NCBI GenBank assembly: GCA_947177145.1
Contig: CAMWTL010000005.1
Location: 1 to 37,036 of the forward strand
Length of the DNA stretch: 37,036 bases
Direction: 5' to 3'
Origin: an uncultured Porphyromonadaceae bacterium
GTDB taxonomy: Bacteria > Bacteroidota > Bacteroidia > Bacteroidales > Muribaculaceae
Part shown: piece after piece, positions 28,143-37,036 of the stretch
Layout: each line of letters begins with the position of its first letter
How positions within the stretch are numbered: the first letter of the stretch is position 1
Notes under the pieces: generated by a model
Told to the model about the DNA's origin: nothing
Database searches by the model: none
What the model saw: only the letters and a program-made list of their open reading frames with translations
Program-made: the position numbers and the translations under genes

Positions 28143-28970
28143 TTAGAGACCGGCGTGCAGCTGCTCGGTGTCAACCACTGTGCTGATACGCGGAATATCA
28201 TAACCTTCCTCCTTATTTATCTTCTGGTCTTTTGTGCCCGGAGATACAATCACCGGCATACCTACCTCAACCAGGTCAACAAGCTCCATAATGTTCTCAT
28301 TCTTCAATCTGATACATCCGTGGCTACGACGACCGCCGATGCTCCAGGGTGCGCATGTGCCGTGAATACCGATTGATGTGATGCCCGGGATGTCAAGGCG
28401 AATGAAACGCGGACCGAACTCACCTGTCTTCTGGCTTACATTGCCGTCATCATCAACATACTTCCAATCCGTGCTGTTCTGAACCCTCTTAACTGCAAAG
28501 AATCCTTCCGGTGTGCGGCAATCGCTGCGTTTATGCTTCGTGCCGTAGTTCTTTCCACAAGCCATTCCGTAAGTTGCAACAGGTTCGCCATATTTATCAA
28601 ATCTGATCAATTTCATCCTGCCTTTATCCACTACTATAAATCCATCATGAGTATTATTAAGGAGACGGGTGACATAATCAAGATTTGTAGAAGCCATTTG
28701 CGGTAATATTCCTGATTGGTATTCCCTCCAATGTTCCGATTCTTCCATATATTTTAATGCTTCGTCTGCGGTGTTAAAGCTTAATTCTATCGGAGTTGTA
28801 TCTATCGGAGTAGCTAAACTCGTGACAGTCGAAAATACTGAATCGCTTCCGATATTGTTTAATCCGGCTACAACTGCTGTACTGTTGTTTTCTGTTGTTG
28901 CCCAACCGCCCCACAATGAAGCTGCTACCAATGCACCTAAAATGTAAACTAACCTTTTCATGTTTTTCAT
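28143..28970 (-). CDS. L,D-transpeptidase (YkuD family), exported
   Basis: SIGIHGTCAPWSIGGRRSHGCIRLKN catalytic motif; signal peptide. Confidence 0.93.
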   Translation of the reverse strand: MKNMKRLVYILGALVAASLWGGWATTENNSTAVVAGLNNIGSDSVFSTVTSLATPIDTTPIELSFNTADEALKYMEESEHWREYQSGILPQMASTNLDYVTRLLNNTHDGFIVVDKGRMKLIRFDKYGEPVATYGMACGKNYGTKHKRSDCRTPEGFFAVKRVQNSTDWKYVDDDGNVSQKTGEFGPRFIRLDIPGITSIGIHGTCAPWSIGGRRSHGCIRLKNENIMELVDLVEVGMPVIVSPGTKDQKINKEEGYDIPRISTVVDTEQLHAGL

Positions 28971-29286
28971 AATTATAATGTGAAACCTACAAAAAATTCA
29001 GTGTTTTTCCTATAGTGTTTTCCTATAGTTTGAATATGCGCCGCTTAACCTGCCTTTATGCAAGCCATTCGTTGCATATTTTTATCTATATAACACATAA
29101 ATTTCATTTTTTCTTTATCCAATGTTATAAAAGTTTAAATTTTACTTATTATTTTTTTAAAATCCCTCCTCACAGCTGAAGTGTACTACCCACAAAATAT
29201 AAAGCTATATCCCTAATACTAAATACTATATCTTCCTATCACCCCTACCACCGTTCTCCCCGATCATAATTTTATGGAATTTTGGT

Positions 29287-29317
29287 TTTGAGGATTGGGA
29301 AAATTTACTTAACTTCG
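29287..29317 (+). promoter_or_regulatory. Putative promoter of the small-ORF/dxs/trk operon
   Basis: TTTG (29287-29290), 19-nt spacer, TAACTTCG (29310-29317; one mismatch to TANNTTTG). Confidence 0.4.
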
Positions 29318-29365
29318 CGTTTACCATCCCCACCTACATCTAACCTTTTCGGATGGCGTTATTTT

Positions 29366-29551
29366 ATGAATGTTGTTAAAATTGCCGGTTTCCTGCTGCT
29401 GGTGCTCATCTGGCTTTGGCTATGCTGGTCGCTGCTCGCTCTTGCGGGGGGCTTGACCTTGAAGAACCTTTTTCTGATCGTCGCCTCCGCCATTATCATA
29501 TTCGTGCCGCTCTGGAAAAAATATGGAGGCAGCTTCAACACTCGTAAGTAA
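29366..29551 (+). CDS. Small membrane protein (61 aa), unknown function
   Basis: MNVVKIAGFLLLVLIWLWLCWSLLALAGGLTLKNLFLIVASAIIIFVPLWKKYGG, two predicted TM segments; ends 3 nt before the dxs ORF. Confidence 0.6.
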   Translation: MNVVKIAGFLLLVLIWLWLCWSLLALAGGLTLKNLFLIVASAIIIFVPLWKKYGGSFNTRK

Positions 29552-29554
29552 CTT

Positions 29555-31498
29555 GTGTTAAAAGAGTATTTAATGGAACCCAAAATCGCCAACGAGTCAT
29601 ATCCTCTTCTCAACAAGATAAATTCACCAGCCGACCTGCGCAAGCTCCCTCTTGAGCAGCTTCCCGAGGTGTGCAAGGAGATCCGGCAATTCATAATTGC
29701 CAATCTATCACACAATCCGGGTCATTTCGCCTCAAGCATGGGAGCTGTAGACCTTATCGTAGCGCTGCATTACGTCTACGATACGCCTACCGACCATCTC
29801 GTCTGGGATGTGGGACATCAGGCTTATGCCCACAAGATTCTTACAGGACGCCGGGATGAGTTCGCTTCACAACGCACACTTGGCGGCATAAGCGGATTCC
29901 CTACCCCTCTCGAAAGTGAATACGACACTTTCATTGCCGGTCATGCCGGAAATTCAATCTCCGCCGCCCTCGGCATGGCTATCGCCGACCGCGCCACTCC
30001 CGGGCACGAGAGCCGGAAGACAGTTGCAATCATCGGAGATGCCTCTATTTCAGGCGGTTTGGCTTTCGAAGGGCTTAACAACGCCTCGAATCATCCAAAC
30101 AATCTTTTGATTGTACTCAACGACAACGATATGAGCATCGACAGCAACGTCGGTGCGCTCCATCATTACCTCTCCCAGCTCACCACCTCTGCCGGCTACA
30201 ACCGCATCCGCAACCGTATGGCAGGCTATTTCAAGAAGAAGGGTCTTCTTACCGAAAACCGTAAGAGGGCTATGACACGTTTCAGCAACTCCCTGAAATC
30301 GCTTATCTCCAAGAAGCAGAATATATTCGAAGGTCTCAACATACGTTATTTCGGACCCTTCGATGGGCACGACGTGGTGAAACTCGTGAAAACCCTACGT
30401 GAGATAAAGGATATGGAGGGACCCCATCTCCTTCATCTGTGCACTATAAAAGGTAAAGGCTACGAGAAGGCTGAGGAGAATCCCACAGTATGGCATGCTC
30501 CAGGTAAGTTCGACCCTGAGACAGGTGAACGTTTCTGTGGAGGGTCTGACGGTAATCCCCCCATGTGGCAGGAGGTGTTCGGAGAGACTCTCGTCGAACT
30601 GGCAAAAAAGGATCCCGACGTTATGGGTATCACCGCAGCTATGCCTACGGGTACATCTATGGCGCTGCTTCTCCACGAGATGCCCGACAGAGCCTTTGAT
30701 GTGGGTATTTCTGAAGGTCACGCCGTCACATTCGCCGGTGGTCTCGCCGCCGGTGGTAAAAAACCCTTTGTGGCAATCTACTCATCTTTCCTGCAAAGAG
30801 CCTACGATAACATCATACACGATGTCGCCATACAAGGGTTGCCGGTCACATTCTGCATCGACCGTGCCGGACTTGTGGGTGAGGATGGCGTTACCCATCA
30901 CGGTCTGCTCGACCTCGTGTATCTGCGTTGCATCCCTTCAATGAGCATTGCCTCTCCTGCCGATGAGGCTACGTTGCGCGGACTTATGACAACCGCTGTT
31001 AACTTCGGCTCCCCCCTCGCCATACGCTATCCGCGTGGCAGAGCCACCACTCCCGATTGGCAAACCCCTCTCAAACCTATTGAGGTCGGGAAAGGAAGGC
31101 AGATTGAATCGTCACCTGATGCCCGTGTGGCAATCCTCACACTGGGGCCCATACTCTCCGAAGCCCGAAAAGCTGTGCAGACCTTGAAATCAAAGGGTGT
31201 CGGGATTGACCTCTACGATATGATATGGTTAAAACCTCTCGATGAAAAGCTGCTGAAAGAGATTGCTTCGAAATATAAAGGTATCATCACCGTAGAAGAT
31301 GCCGCTGAATCAGGTGGATTCGGTTCGGCTGTGACCGAATGGATGGTGGATAATAAAGTTGACATCCCTGTGGTGCGTCTGGGAGTACCCGACAAATGGA
31401 TTGGCCACGGTTCTGTTGCGCAGCTTCGTTCGCTCTGCGGATTCGACAGTAACGGCATTGAAAAGGCAGTGGAAAATCTTCTTGCCAAGCTACATTAA
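29555..31498 (+). CDS. dxs: 1-deoxy-D-xylulose-5-phosphate synthase
   Basis: GHQAYAHKILTGR, GDASISGGLAFEGLNNA, GLVGEDGVTHHGLLDLVYLRCIP. The start may be MEPKIAN at 29573. Confidence 0.97.
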   Translation: MLKEYLMEPKIANESYPLLNKINSPADLRKLPLEQLPEVCKEIRQFIIANLSHNPGHFASSMGAVDLIVALHYVYDTPTDHLVWDVGHQAYAHKILTGRRDEFASQRTLGGISGFPTPLESEYDTFIAGHAGNSISAALGMAIADRATPGHESRKTVAIIGDASISGGLAFEGLNNASNHPNNLLIVLNDNDMSIDSNVGALHHYLSQLTTSAGYNRIRNRMAGYFKKKGLLTENRKRAMTRFSNSLKSLISKKQNIFEGLNIRYFGPFDGHDVVKLVKTLREIKDMEGPHLLHLCTIKGKGYEKAEENPTVWHAPGKFDPETGERFCGGSDGNPPMWQEVFGETLVELAKKDPDVMGITAAMPTGTSMALLLHEMPDRAFDVGISEGHAVTFAGGLAAGGKKPFVAIYSSFLQRAYDNIIHDVAIQGLPVTFCIDRAGLVGEDGVTHHGLLDLVYLRCIPSMSIASPADEATLRGLMTTAVNFGSPLAIRYPRGRATTPDWQTPLKPIEVGKGRQIESSPDARVAILTLGPILSEARKAVQTLKSKGVGIDLYDMIWLKPLDEKLLKEIASKYKGIITVEDAAESGGFGSAVTEWMVDNKVDIPVVRLGVPDKWIGHGSVAQLRSLCGFDSNGIEKAVENLLAKLH

Positions 31499-31521
31499 TC
31501 TTTCCTCCTAATCCGTAAGTA

Positions 31522-32856
31522 ATGAAGATTGTTATTGCAGGTGCCGGCGAGGTTGGCACCCATCTCGCGAAGATGCTCTCCAACGAGGATCAAGACATCA
31601 TCCTTCTCGACAGCGACCAGGAGCATCTTGACGTTATAGACGCCAATTATAACCTTATGACCTGGAACGGGTCAACATCATCTTTTGAAAGCCTGCGAAA
31701 CGTCGGTATCACCAATACCGATCTCTATATTGCCGTGACTCCTTATGAGACGCGCAATATCACCTCCTGTGCCATTGCCAAGAATCTCGGTGCAAAGAAG
31801 ACTGTGGCACGTATCGACAATTCCGAGTTCCTTGTGCCTGAAAACGGAAATGTCCTTAAAAAAATCGGCGTTGACTTCCTTATTTATCCCGAAGATTTGG
31901 CAGCTGATGAGATCGCCCTTGCCCTTGCCCATAATTGGGCTCGCTACTGGGGTGAGCTTCACGGCGGAAATCTCTTGGTCATTGGTGTCAAGCTTCACGG
32001 CGACTCCCCCCTACTCGACCATAAGCTTAAAGATCTCCCTGTAAAAGACCACAACATTCATGTGGCAGCAATTAAGCGCAACAACGAAACCATTATCCCC
32101 GGCGGTAACGACGAGATACAACGCGACGATACTCTATATTTCATCACCACTCCGGAGCATATCCAGGAAGTGCGTGAATTGTGCTGTAAGAAGAAAAGGG
32201 TGATTAAGAAAGCCCTGATTATGGGTGGCACACGCATCACCCAGCGTTTTGCTTCGCAGTATCATGATAAATATCATCTGAAGATAATCGACAACGACCG
32301 CGAAAATTGTGAACGTCTTGCCACCGCTCTCCCTGACTGTGAGATTGTGTGGGGCGACGGACGCGATATAGAAGTGCTCCGCGAAAATAACATCTATCAG
32401 TATGATGCCTTTGTGGCTCTCACTGATTCTTCCGAGACCAACATCCTCTCTTGTCTTACAGCCAAGGAATTCGGAGTGCCCAAGACTGTGGCTGATGTGG
32501 AAAACCTTCAGTTTGTGAGCCAAGCGGAGAGCCTTAACATCGGCACCATCATCAACAAGAAGCTACTCGCTTCGAGCCACATTTTCAAGATTCTTCTTGA
32601 TGCCGATGAGAGCAATGCCAAGTGTCTTGCCCTTGCCGACGCAGAGGTGGCGGAGATTCTTGTAAAGCCCGGTGCGAAGATTACAAAAGCCCCTGTGAAA
32701 GATCTTCGTCTTCCTTTCGGAATGACTTTGGCTGCGATGGTGCGTGGCGATAAATATCTTCTGGTAGGTGGCAACACACATATTCAGGCAGGAGATTATG
32801 TGGTGGTGTTCAGTCTTTCGGGCACACTCAGCAAGATTGAAAAATGGTTTAACTGA
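31522..32856 (+). CDS. trkA: Trk system potassium transporter TrkA
   Basis: Two RCK NAD-binding domains (MKIVIAGAGEVGTHLAKML; KKALIMGGTRITQRFA). Confidence 0.95.
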   Translation: MKIVIAGAGEVGTHLAKMLSNEDQDIILLDSDQEHLDVIDANYNLMTWNGSTSSFESLRNVGITNTDLYIAVTPYETRNITSCAIAKNLGAKKTVARIDNSEFLVPENGNVLKKIGVDFLIYPEDLAADEIALALAHNWARYWGELHGGNLLVIGVKLHGDSPLLDHKLKDLPVKDHNIHVAAIKRNNETIIPGGNDEIQRDDTLYFITTPEHIQEVRELCCKKKRVIKKALIMGGTRITQRFASQYHDKYHLKIIDNDRENCERLATALPDCEIVWGDGRDIEVLRENNIYQYDAFVALTDSSETNILSCLTAKEFGVPKTVADVENLQFVSQAESLNIGTIINKKLLASSHIFKILLDADESNAKCLALADAEVAEILVKPGAKITKAPVKDLRLPFGMTLAAMVRGDKYLLVGGNTHIQAGDYVVVFSLSGTLSKIEKWFN

Positions 32857-32876
32857 ATCTTCTTTCCCTACTACTG

Positions 32877-34352
32877 ATGGCTACCGTTAGAAACAAAAGC
32901 TACCTCAATTTCCGAATGTTGATGCGTGTGATAGGATGGCTCCTCACCATCGAGGCATTCTTTATGCTTATTCCTTTCGTGGTGGGTCTCGTGTTTAATG
33001 AACATTCAGCGTGGAAATTTCTTATTTGTGTGGGTGGCACAGCCATCTGCGGAGCCGGGTTGATGAGCCTGAAACCGAAAAGTCGTGATATGGGTAAACG
33101 TGAGGCAATACTCCTCACCGGACTCATCTGGGTGATTCTCTCATTTGCCGGAATGACACCCTTCCTCTTTTGTGGCACTCATCTCTCTGTCACTGATGCC
33201 TTTTTTGAGACTATGAGTGGCTTCACCACTACAGGTGCTACAGTCCTTAATACCCTCAACGATGTTCCGAAGTCTATTCTTATATGGCGTTGCGTAGTGC
33301 AGTGGGTAGGTGGTCTCGGAATCATTCTTTTTACTCTGGCAGTTCTACCTATGCTCAATTATCAGGGTGGCATGCAGCTTTTCAATGCAGAAGTCACGGG
33401 CATAACCCACGACAAGCTACGTCCGCGTGTCAGCTTCACAGCCCAAAGCCTTTGGCTCGTCTACATAGGTCTTACCACATTGCTTATCCTCCTGCTTTGC
33501 TGCTCACGCATGTCGATATTCGATTCTATCTGTTATGGACTCTCCACAATGTCCACAGGAGGGTTCTCCAATAGCGATAATTCCGTCATAGAGGAAGGTG
33601 GGATATATGTGAAGATTATCCTTACAATATTTATGTTTTTGGGAGGTGTGAACTTTGCCCTCATCTTTAAGGCGTGTATGGGCGATTTCAAATCAACTCT
33701 CCACAATGATGCCTTACGCTGGTTTCTCGGCATAATACTTGTTTGCTATCTTCTTCTTTGCATCAATATCCTTCTTCGGGGACTGTGCCACAGTATTTCC
33801 GACATCACTATCGACCCTCTTTTCCAAGCCGTCTCCATACTATCCTCTACCGGTCTCACCGAACCCGATTTCAAAGACTGGGGACCCTTGGCAGTGATTG
33901 TGCTGGTAGTAATGATGTTTATGGGTGCGTGTGCCGGAAGCACATCGGGTGGAGCTAAGATTGACCGCTTCATCATTCTGTTCAAATTCCTGAAGAATGA
34001 ATTCTACAAGATGATGCACCCTAATTCCGTCACAACTGTCACCATAAACGGAAAAGGCACACCCTCATGGATTGTCATGAAGACTCTTGCGTTCCTCTTC
34101 CTCTTTGTCATTGTGATTGCCTTAGGGGGCACATTCCTCGTCTTATTAGGCTTACCCCTCAAAGACAGCTTCTTCGTCGCCCTATCTGCCGTAGCCAATA
34201 CAGGCATCGGCACCGACATCACCGGCTTAGCAGGCAATTACGCTCTTGTCCCTGCAATCGGCAAATGGGTAATAGCTTTCATAATGCTCGTCGGACGTCT
34301 CGAACTCTACACCGTCCTCCTCCTCTTCACCCCCTCCTTCTGGAAAAAATAA
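32877..34352 (+). CDS. trkH: Trk system potassium uptake protein TrkH
   Basis: Selectivity-filter-like SGFTTTGATVL, STMSTGGFSN, SSTGLTEPD, ANTGIGTD; multiple TM segments. Confidence 0.95.
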   Translation: MATVRNKSYLNFRMLMRVIGWLLTIEAFFMLIPFVVGLVFNEHSAWKFLICVGGTAICGAGLMSLKPKSRDMGKREAILLTGLIWVILSFAGMTPFLFCGTHLSVTDAFFETMSGFTTTGATVLNTLNDVPKSILIWRCVVQWVGGLGIILFTLAVLPMLNYQGGMQLFNAEVTGITHDKLRPRVSFTAQSLWLVYIGLTTLLILLLCCSRMSIFDSICYGLSTMSTGGFSNSDNSVIEEGGIYVKIILTIFMFLGGVNFALIFKACMGDFKSTLHNDALRWFLGIILVCYLLLCINILLRGLCHSISDITIDPLFQAVSILSSTGLTEPDFKDWGPLAVIVLVVMMFMGACAGSTSGGAKIDRFIILFKFLKNEFYKMMHPNSVTTVTINGKGTPSWIVMKTLAFLFLFVIVIALGGTFLVLLGLPLKDSFFVALSAVANTGIGTDITGLAGNYALVPAIGKWVIAFIMLVGRLELYTVLLLFTPSFWKK

Positions 34353-34433
34353 TCCCTATTCCTCCCAATACGCCGGCAGGTTTGTCACCAGATGGATTGT
34401 ACCCTCCACAAAGTCCCTACCTCTCTAAAAATA

Positions 34434-34471
34434 AAAATGGATAAGCAATCTCCAAATTGCCTATCCATTTT
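34434..34471. terminator. Bidirectional terminator-like hairpin between convergent trkH and maeB
   Basis: aaaatggata-a-gcaat / attgc-c-tatccatttt stem, 6-nt loop. Confidence 0.65.
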
Positions 34472-34589
34472 AAAGTTTCTCTCCGCATAAGCTCCCCTCC
34501 CAAAGCCGGTAGCCCATCACTTCCAATGCGCCAGCCGGTTTGTCTTCAGGTAGAAAGAGTTTGTCTTCAGGTGAAAAGCCGGTAAATAA

Positions 34590-36863
34590 TCACTTCTTCT
34601 CCAGAGCGATCGCATCAATAGCAGCAATCGTCACAAGGTCAATAATCTCGCGCACCGAAGCATTGCTATTAGTAAAATAAACCGGCTTCTTCAAACCCAT
34701 CTGGATAGGACCGATAATCGAACCAACACCCATACTCAAAAGCATCTGCGTAGCCGTATTGGCAGCTGTAAGATTCGGGAACACAAGCGTATTGACTGTC
34801 TTCCCCTTAATCATATTGAACGGGAAAGTATGATCACGCAGCTTGGTATCAAGCGCATATTCTACCTGCATCTCGCCATCCACCTGCACCTGCGGATACT
34901 TCTCATGCAACTCCTTAACCGCACTCGCCACCAAAGTAGCCTCCTCATGGTTAGATGAGCCGAAGTTACTGTAAGAAAGCATAGCAATCACAGGCTCCTG
35001 AGCAAAGAAGCTTACCGTGTGGTCAGCAAGACGGGCAATATCCACAAGAGCTGACTTGTCGGCATCCGGATTAACAGCGGTGTCGGCTATGAAATAAGTA
35101 CCCTTGCGCGTATTGAGAATATGCATCGTCGCAAAGTGAGTAAAGCCCTCCTGAAGTCCGATGATAGATACCACATCTTCTGCAGCAGCCTCGCCGGCAG
35201 CAAACGATGAATACAGGCAAGCGTCGGCATCCCCGGTCTCAACCATCATCATACCGAAATAAGAGCGCTCATACATCTTCTCAAGAGCAAGGTCAAATGA
35301 GAAGCCCTCACGAGCTTTCTTCTTCGCAAGTATTCGGGCATAACGGTCGCGGGTGTCAGCCTCACGATCGTGACGCGGATTGACAATCTCAACGCCATCA
35401 AGCGACAGACCAAGACGGTCGGCACGTTTCTCGATCATCTCCTCGTTGCCAAGCACAACCGGCTTACAAACACCGCTTGATGCACAGCGCACAGCAGCCC
35501 TGAGCATATTGTCCATATTACCCTCACAGATTACAACACGCTTCGGAGTCTGACGCGCAAGCTCTGTAATTCGACGCATCATCTTACCGTCATCACCCAT
35601 AAGCGCACGGAGTCTGATCTTATAAGCGCTCCAATCGGTTATCGGACGACGTGCTATGCCTGACTCGGCAGCTGCACGCGCCACAGCCGGTGCAACACAG
35701 AGAAGCAGACGAGGGTCAAGTGCTTTCGGAAGGATATATTCACGGCCAAACTTGATATTGTTCATACCGTATGCCTCATCCACTACAGCCGGAACAGGCT
35801 GCTTGGCAAGGTCAGCTATAGCATACACCGCAGCTATCTTCATCGACTCGTTGATGGCTGTCGCTCCGCAGTCGAGCGCACCGCGGAATATGTATGGGAA
35901 ACCGATAACATTATTAATCTGGTTCGGATAATCTGAACGACCCGTAGCCACAATGATGTCCGGGCGAGTCTCCATAGCCAAAGTATAATCAATCTCAGGA
36001 TTCGGATTAGCCAAAGCAAATACAATGGGTTTCTCTGCCATTGAAAGTACCATCTCCGGAGTCACTACATCTGCTACTGAAAGCCCTAAGAACACATCTG
36101 CACCCACCATGGCTTCGGCAAGAGTATGCAGATCGCGTGTGGTAGCAAACTCACGCTTCTGGGCATTCAGATTCTCACGGTCAGCCCTGATTACACCCTT
36201 GGAGTCACACATCACCACGTTCTCGCTCTTCACACCGAGCTGAACATAAAGACGGGTGCAACTGATAGCGGCAGCGCCCGCACCGTTGACCACAAGCTTG
36301 ATATCACCGATTTTCTTTCCCTGTATCTGAAGGGCATTGATCAGACCCGCACCCGATATGATCGCAGTGCCATGCTGGTCATCGTGCATAATAGGAATGT
36401 CGCACTCCTCTTTAAGACGATTCTCAATCTCGAAACACTCGGGAGCCTTGATATCCTCAAGATTAATGCCACCGAATGTAGGAGAAATAGCCTTTACTAT
36501 TTCAATCATCTTGTCCGGATCCTTCTCATTTATCTCAATGTCAAATGCGTCCAGACCTGCGAATATCTTAAAGAGAAGAGCCTTACCCTCCATCACAGGC
36601 TTACCTGCCAAGGCGCCTATATTTCCGAGTCCGAGCACAGCAGTACCATTACTGATCACACCGACAAGATTCCCCTTATCGGTATAACGGTACGCATCTT
36701 CCGGATTCTTCTCAATCTCCAGACACGGATAAGCCACACCCGGCGAATAAGCCAACGCCAGATCATGCTGTGAGGCATAAGGTTTAGTAGGAACAATCTC
36801 AATTTTACCCGGTTTACCCTCCTCATGATATTCGAGGGCCATTTCTTTTGTTACTTTCGACAT
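34590..36863 (-). CDS. maeB: NADP-dependent malic enzyme with C-terminal phosphotransacetylase-like domain
   Basis: LALAYSPGVAYPCLEI, NGTAVLGLGNIGALAGKPVMEGK, DDQHGTAII, then PTA-like domain. The ORF is open to 36905; the likely start is MSKVTKEMA at 36863. Confidence 0.93.
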   Translation of the reverse strand: MSKVTKEMALEYHEEGKPGKIEIVPTKPYASQHDLALAYSPGVAYPCLEIEKNPEDAYRYTDKGNLVGVISNGTAVLGLGNIGALAGKPVMEGKALLFKIFAGLDAFDIEINEKDPDKMIEIVKAISPTFGGINLEDIKAPECFEIENRLKEECDIPIMHDDQHGTAIISGAGLINALQIQGKKIGDIKLVVNGAGAAAISCTRLYVQLGVKSENVVMCDSKGVIRADRENLNAQKREFATTRDLHTLAEAMVGADVFLGLSVADVVTPEMVLSMAEKPIVFALANPNPEIDYTLAMETRPDIIVATGRSDYPNQINNVIGFPYIFRGALDCGATAINESMKIAAVYAIADLAKQPVPAVVDEAYGMNNIKFGREYILPKALDPRLLLCVAPAVARAAAESGIARRPITDWSAYKIRLRALMGDDGKMMRRITELARQTPKRVVICEGNMDNMLRAAVRCASSGVCKPVVLGNEEMIEKRADRLGLSLDGVEIVNPRHDREADTRDRYARILAKKKAREGFSFDLALEKMYERSYFGMMMVETGDADACLYSSFAAGEAAAEDVVSIIGLQEGFTHFATMHILNTRKGTYFIADTAVNPDADKSALVDIARLADHTVSFFAQEPVIAMLSYSNFGSSNHEEATLVASAVKELHEKYPQVQVDGEMQVEYALDTKLRDHTFPFNMIKGKTVNTLVFPNLTAANTATQMLLSMGVGSIIGPIQMGLKKPVYFTNSNASVREIIDLVTIAAIDAIALEKK

Positions 36864-37036
36864 GTTTGATTTATTTAGAGCGTTGCCGACAAGCTCTGCC
36901 GACAATTTACTTAGAAGTACTACCTTTCTATAACACTAAACGGAGAAATTTGTAAAAATTACTTTCAAATTTTAAAAAATTTTAATATTTCCCTCCCCTC
37001 CTCCTAATCACTCCCCACAACTGCAAAGAGGTTTGT

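Noticed and set aside
1-37036. CRISPR arrays, tRNA/rRNA genes, phage or transposon modules
   Set aside because: No regularly spaced repeats, no transposase/integrase-like ORFs and no recognisable tRNA/rRNA sequence were seen by eye; a tRNAscan or Rfam search was not possible here.

Overview
The window is about 37 kb of what looks like an ordinary Bacteroidales-type chromosome (TANNTTTG-like promoter boxes, a Bacteroidetes-type RpoD, an Omp28-family protein, and the typical rpoD/degP and dxs/trkA/trkH neighbourhoods). It is mostly housekeeping: dnaE, trxA, an NlpC/P60 lipoprotein, an outer-membrane protein, rpoD, a DegP-like protease, M3 and M16 peptidases, a degenerate hemerythrin-like/LuxR gene pair, 5-formyl-THF cyclo-ligase, a CtpA-like protease, dCMP deaminase, trxB, a LolA-like protein, ftsK, an Omp28-like protein, an L,D-transpeptidase, dxs, trkA, trkH and a malic enzyme. 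I saw no rRNA, tRNA, CRISPR array or transposase. Two features stand out. (1) A tandem duplication with a 2871-bp unit (copies about 9150-12020 and 12021-14891, no differences in the blocks I compared) has its breakpoints inside an M3 and an M16 peptidase gene. It leaves both parents intact and creates an in-frame, secreted M3(1-403)::M16(406-935) fusion ORF that lacks both zinc sites. (2) ftsK is interrupted by a single in-frame amber codon (TAG at 25032-25034): the 'hypothetical' ORF 25032-25520 and the FtsK ORF 22491-24968 are one 1010-codon frame. Smaller observations include a duplicated 22-nt leader element with mini-ORFs upstream of the M16 operon, a 26-bp perfect palindrome inside a coding region, a perfect 26-bp-stem hairpin, a 5'-terminal mRNA hairpin, and mosaic short direct repeats around trkH/maeB. 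I found no evidence of a new defence or mobile system. The duplication-born fusion gene is the most novel object, but an assembly artefact must be excluded first.
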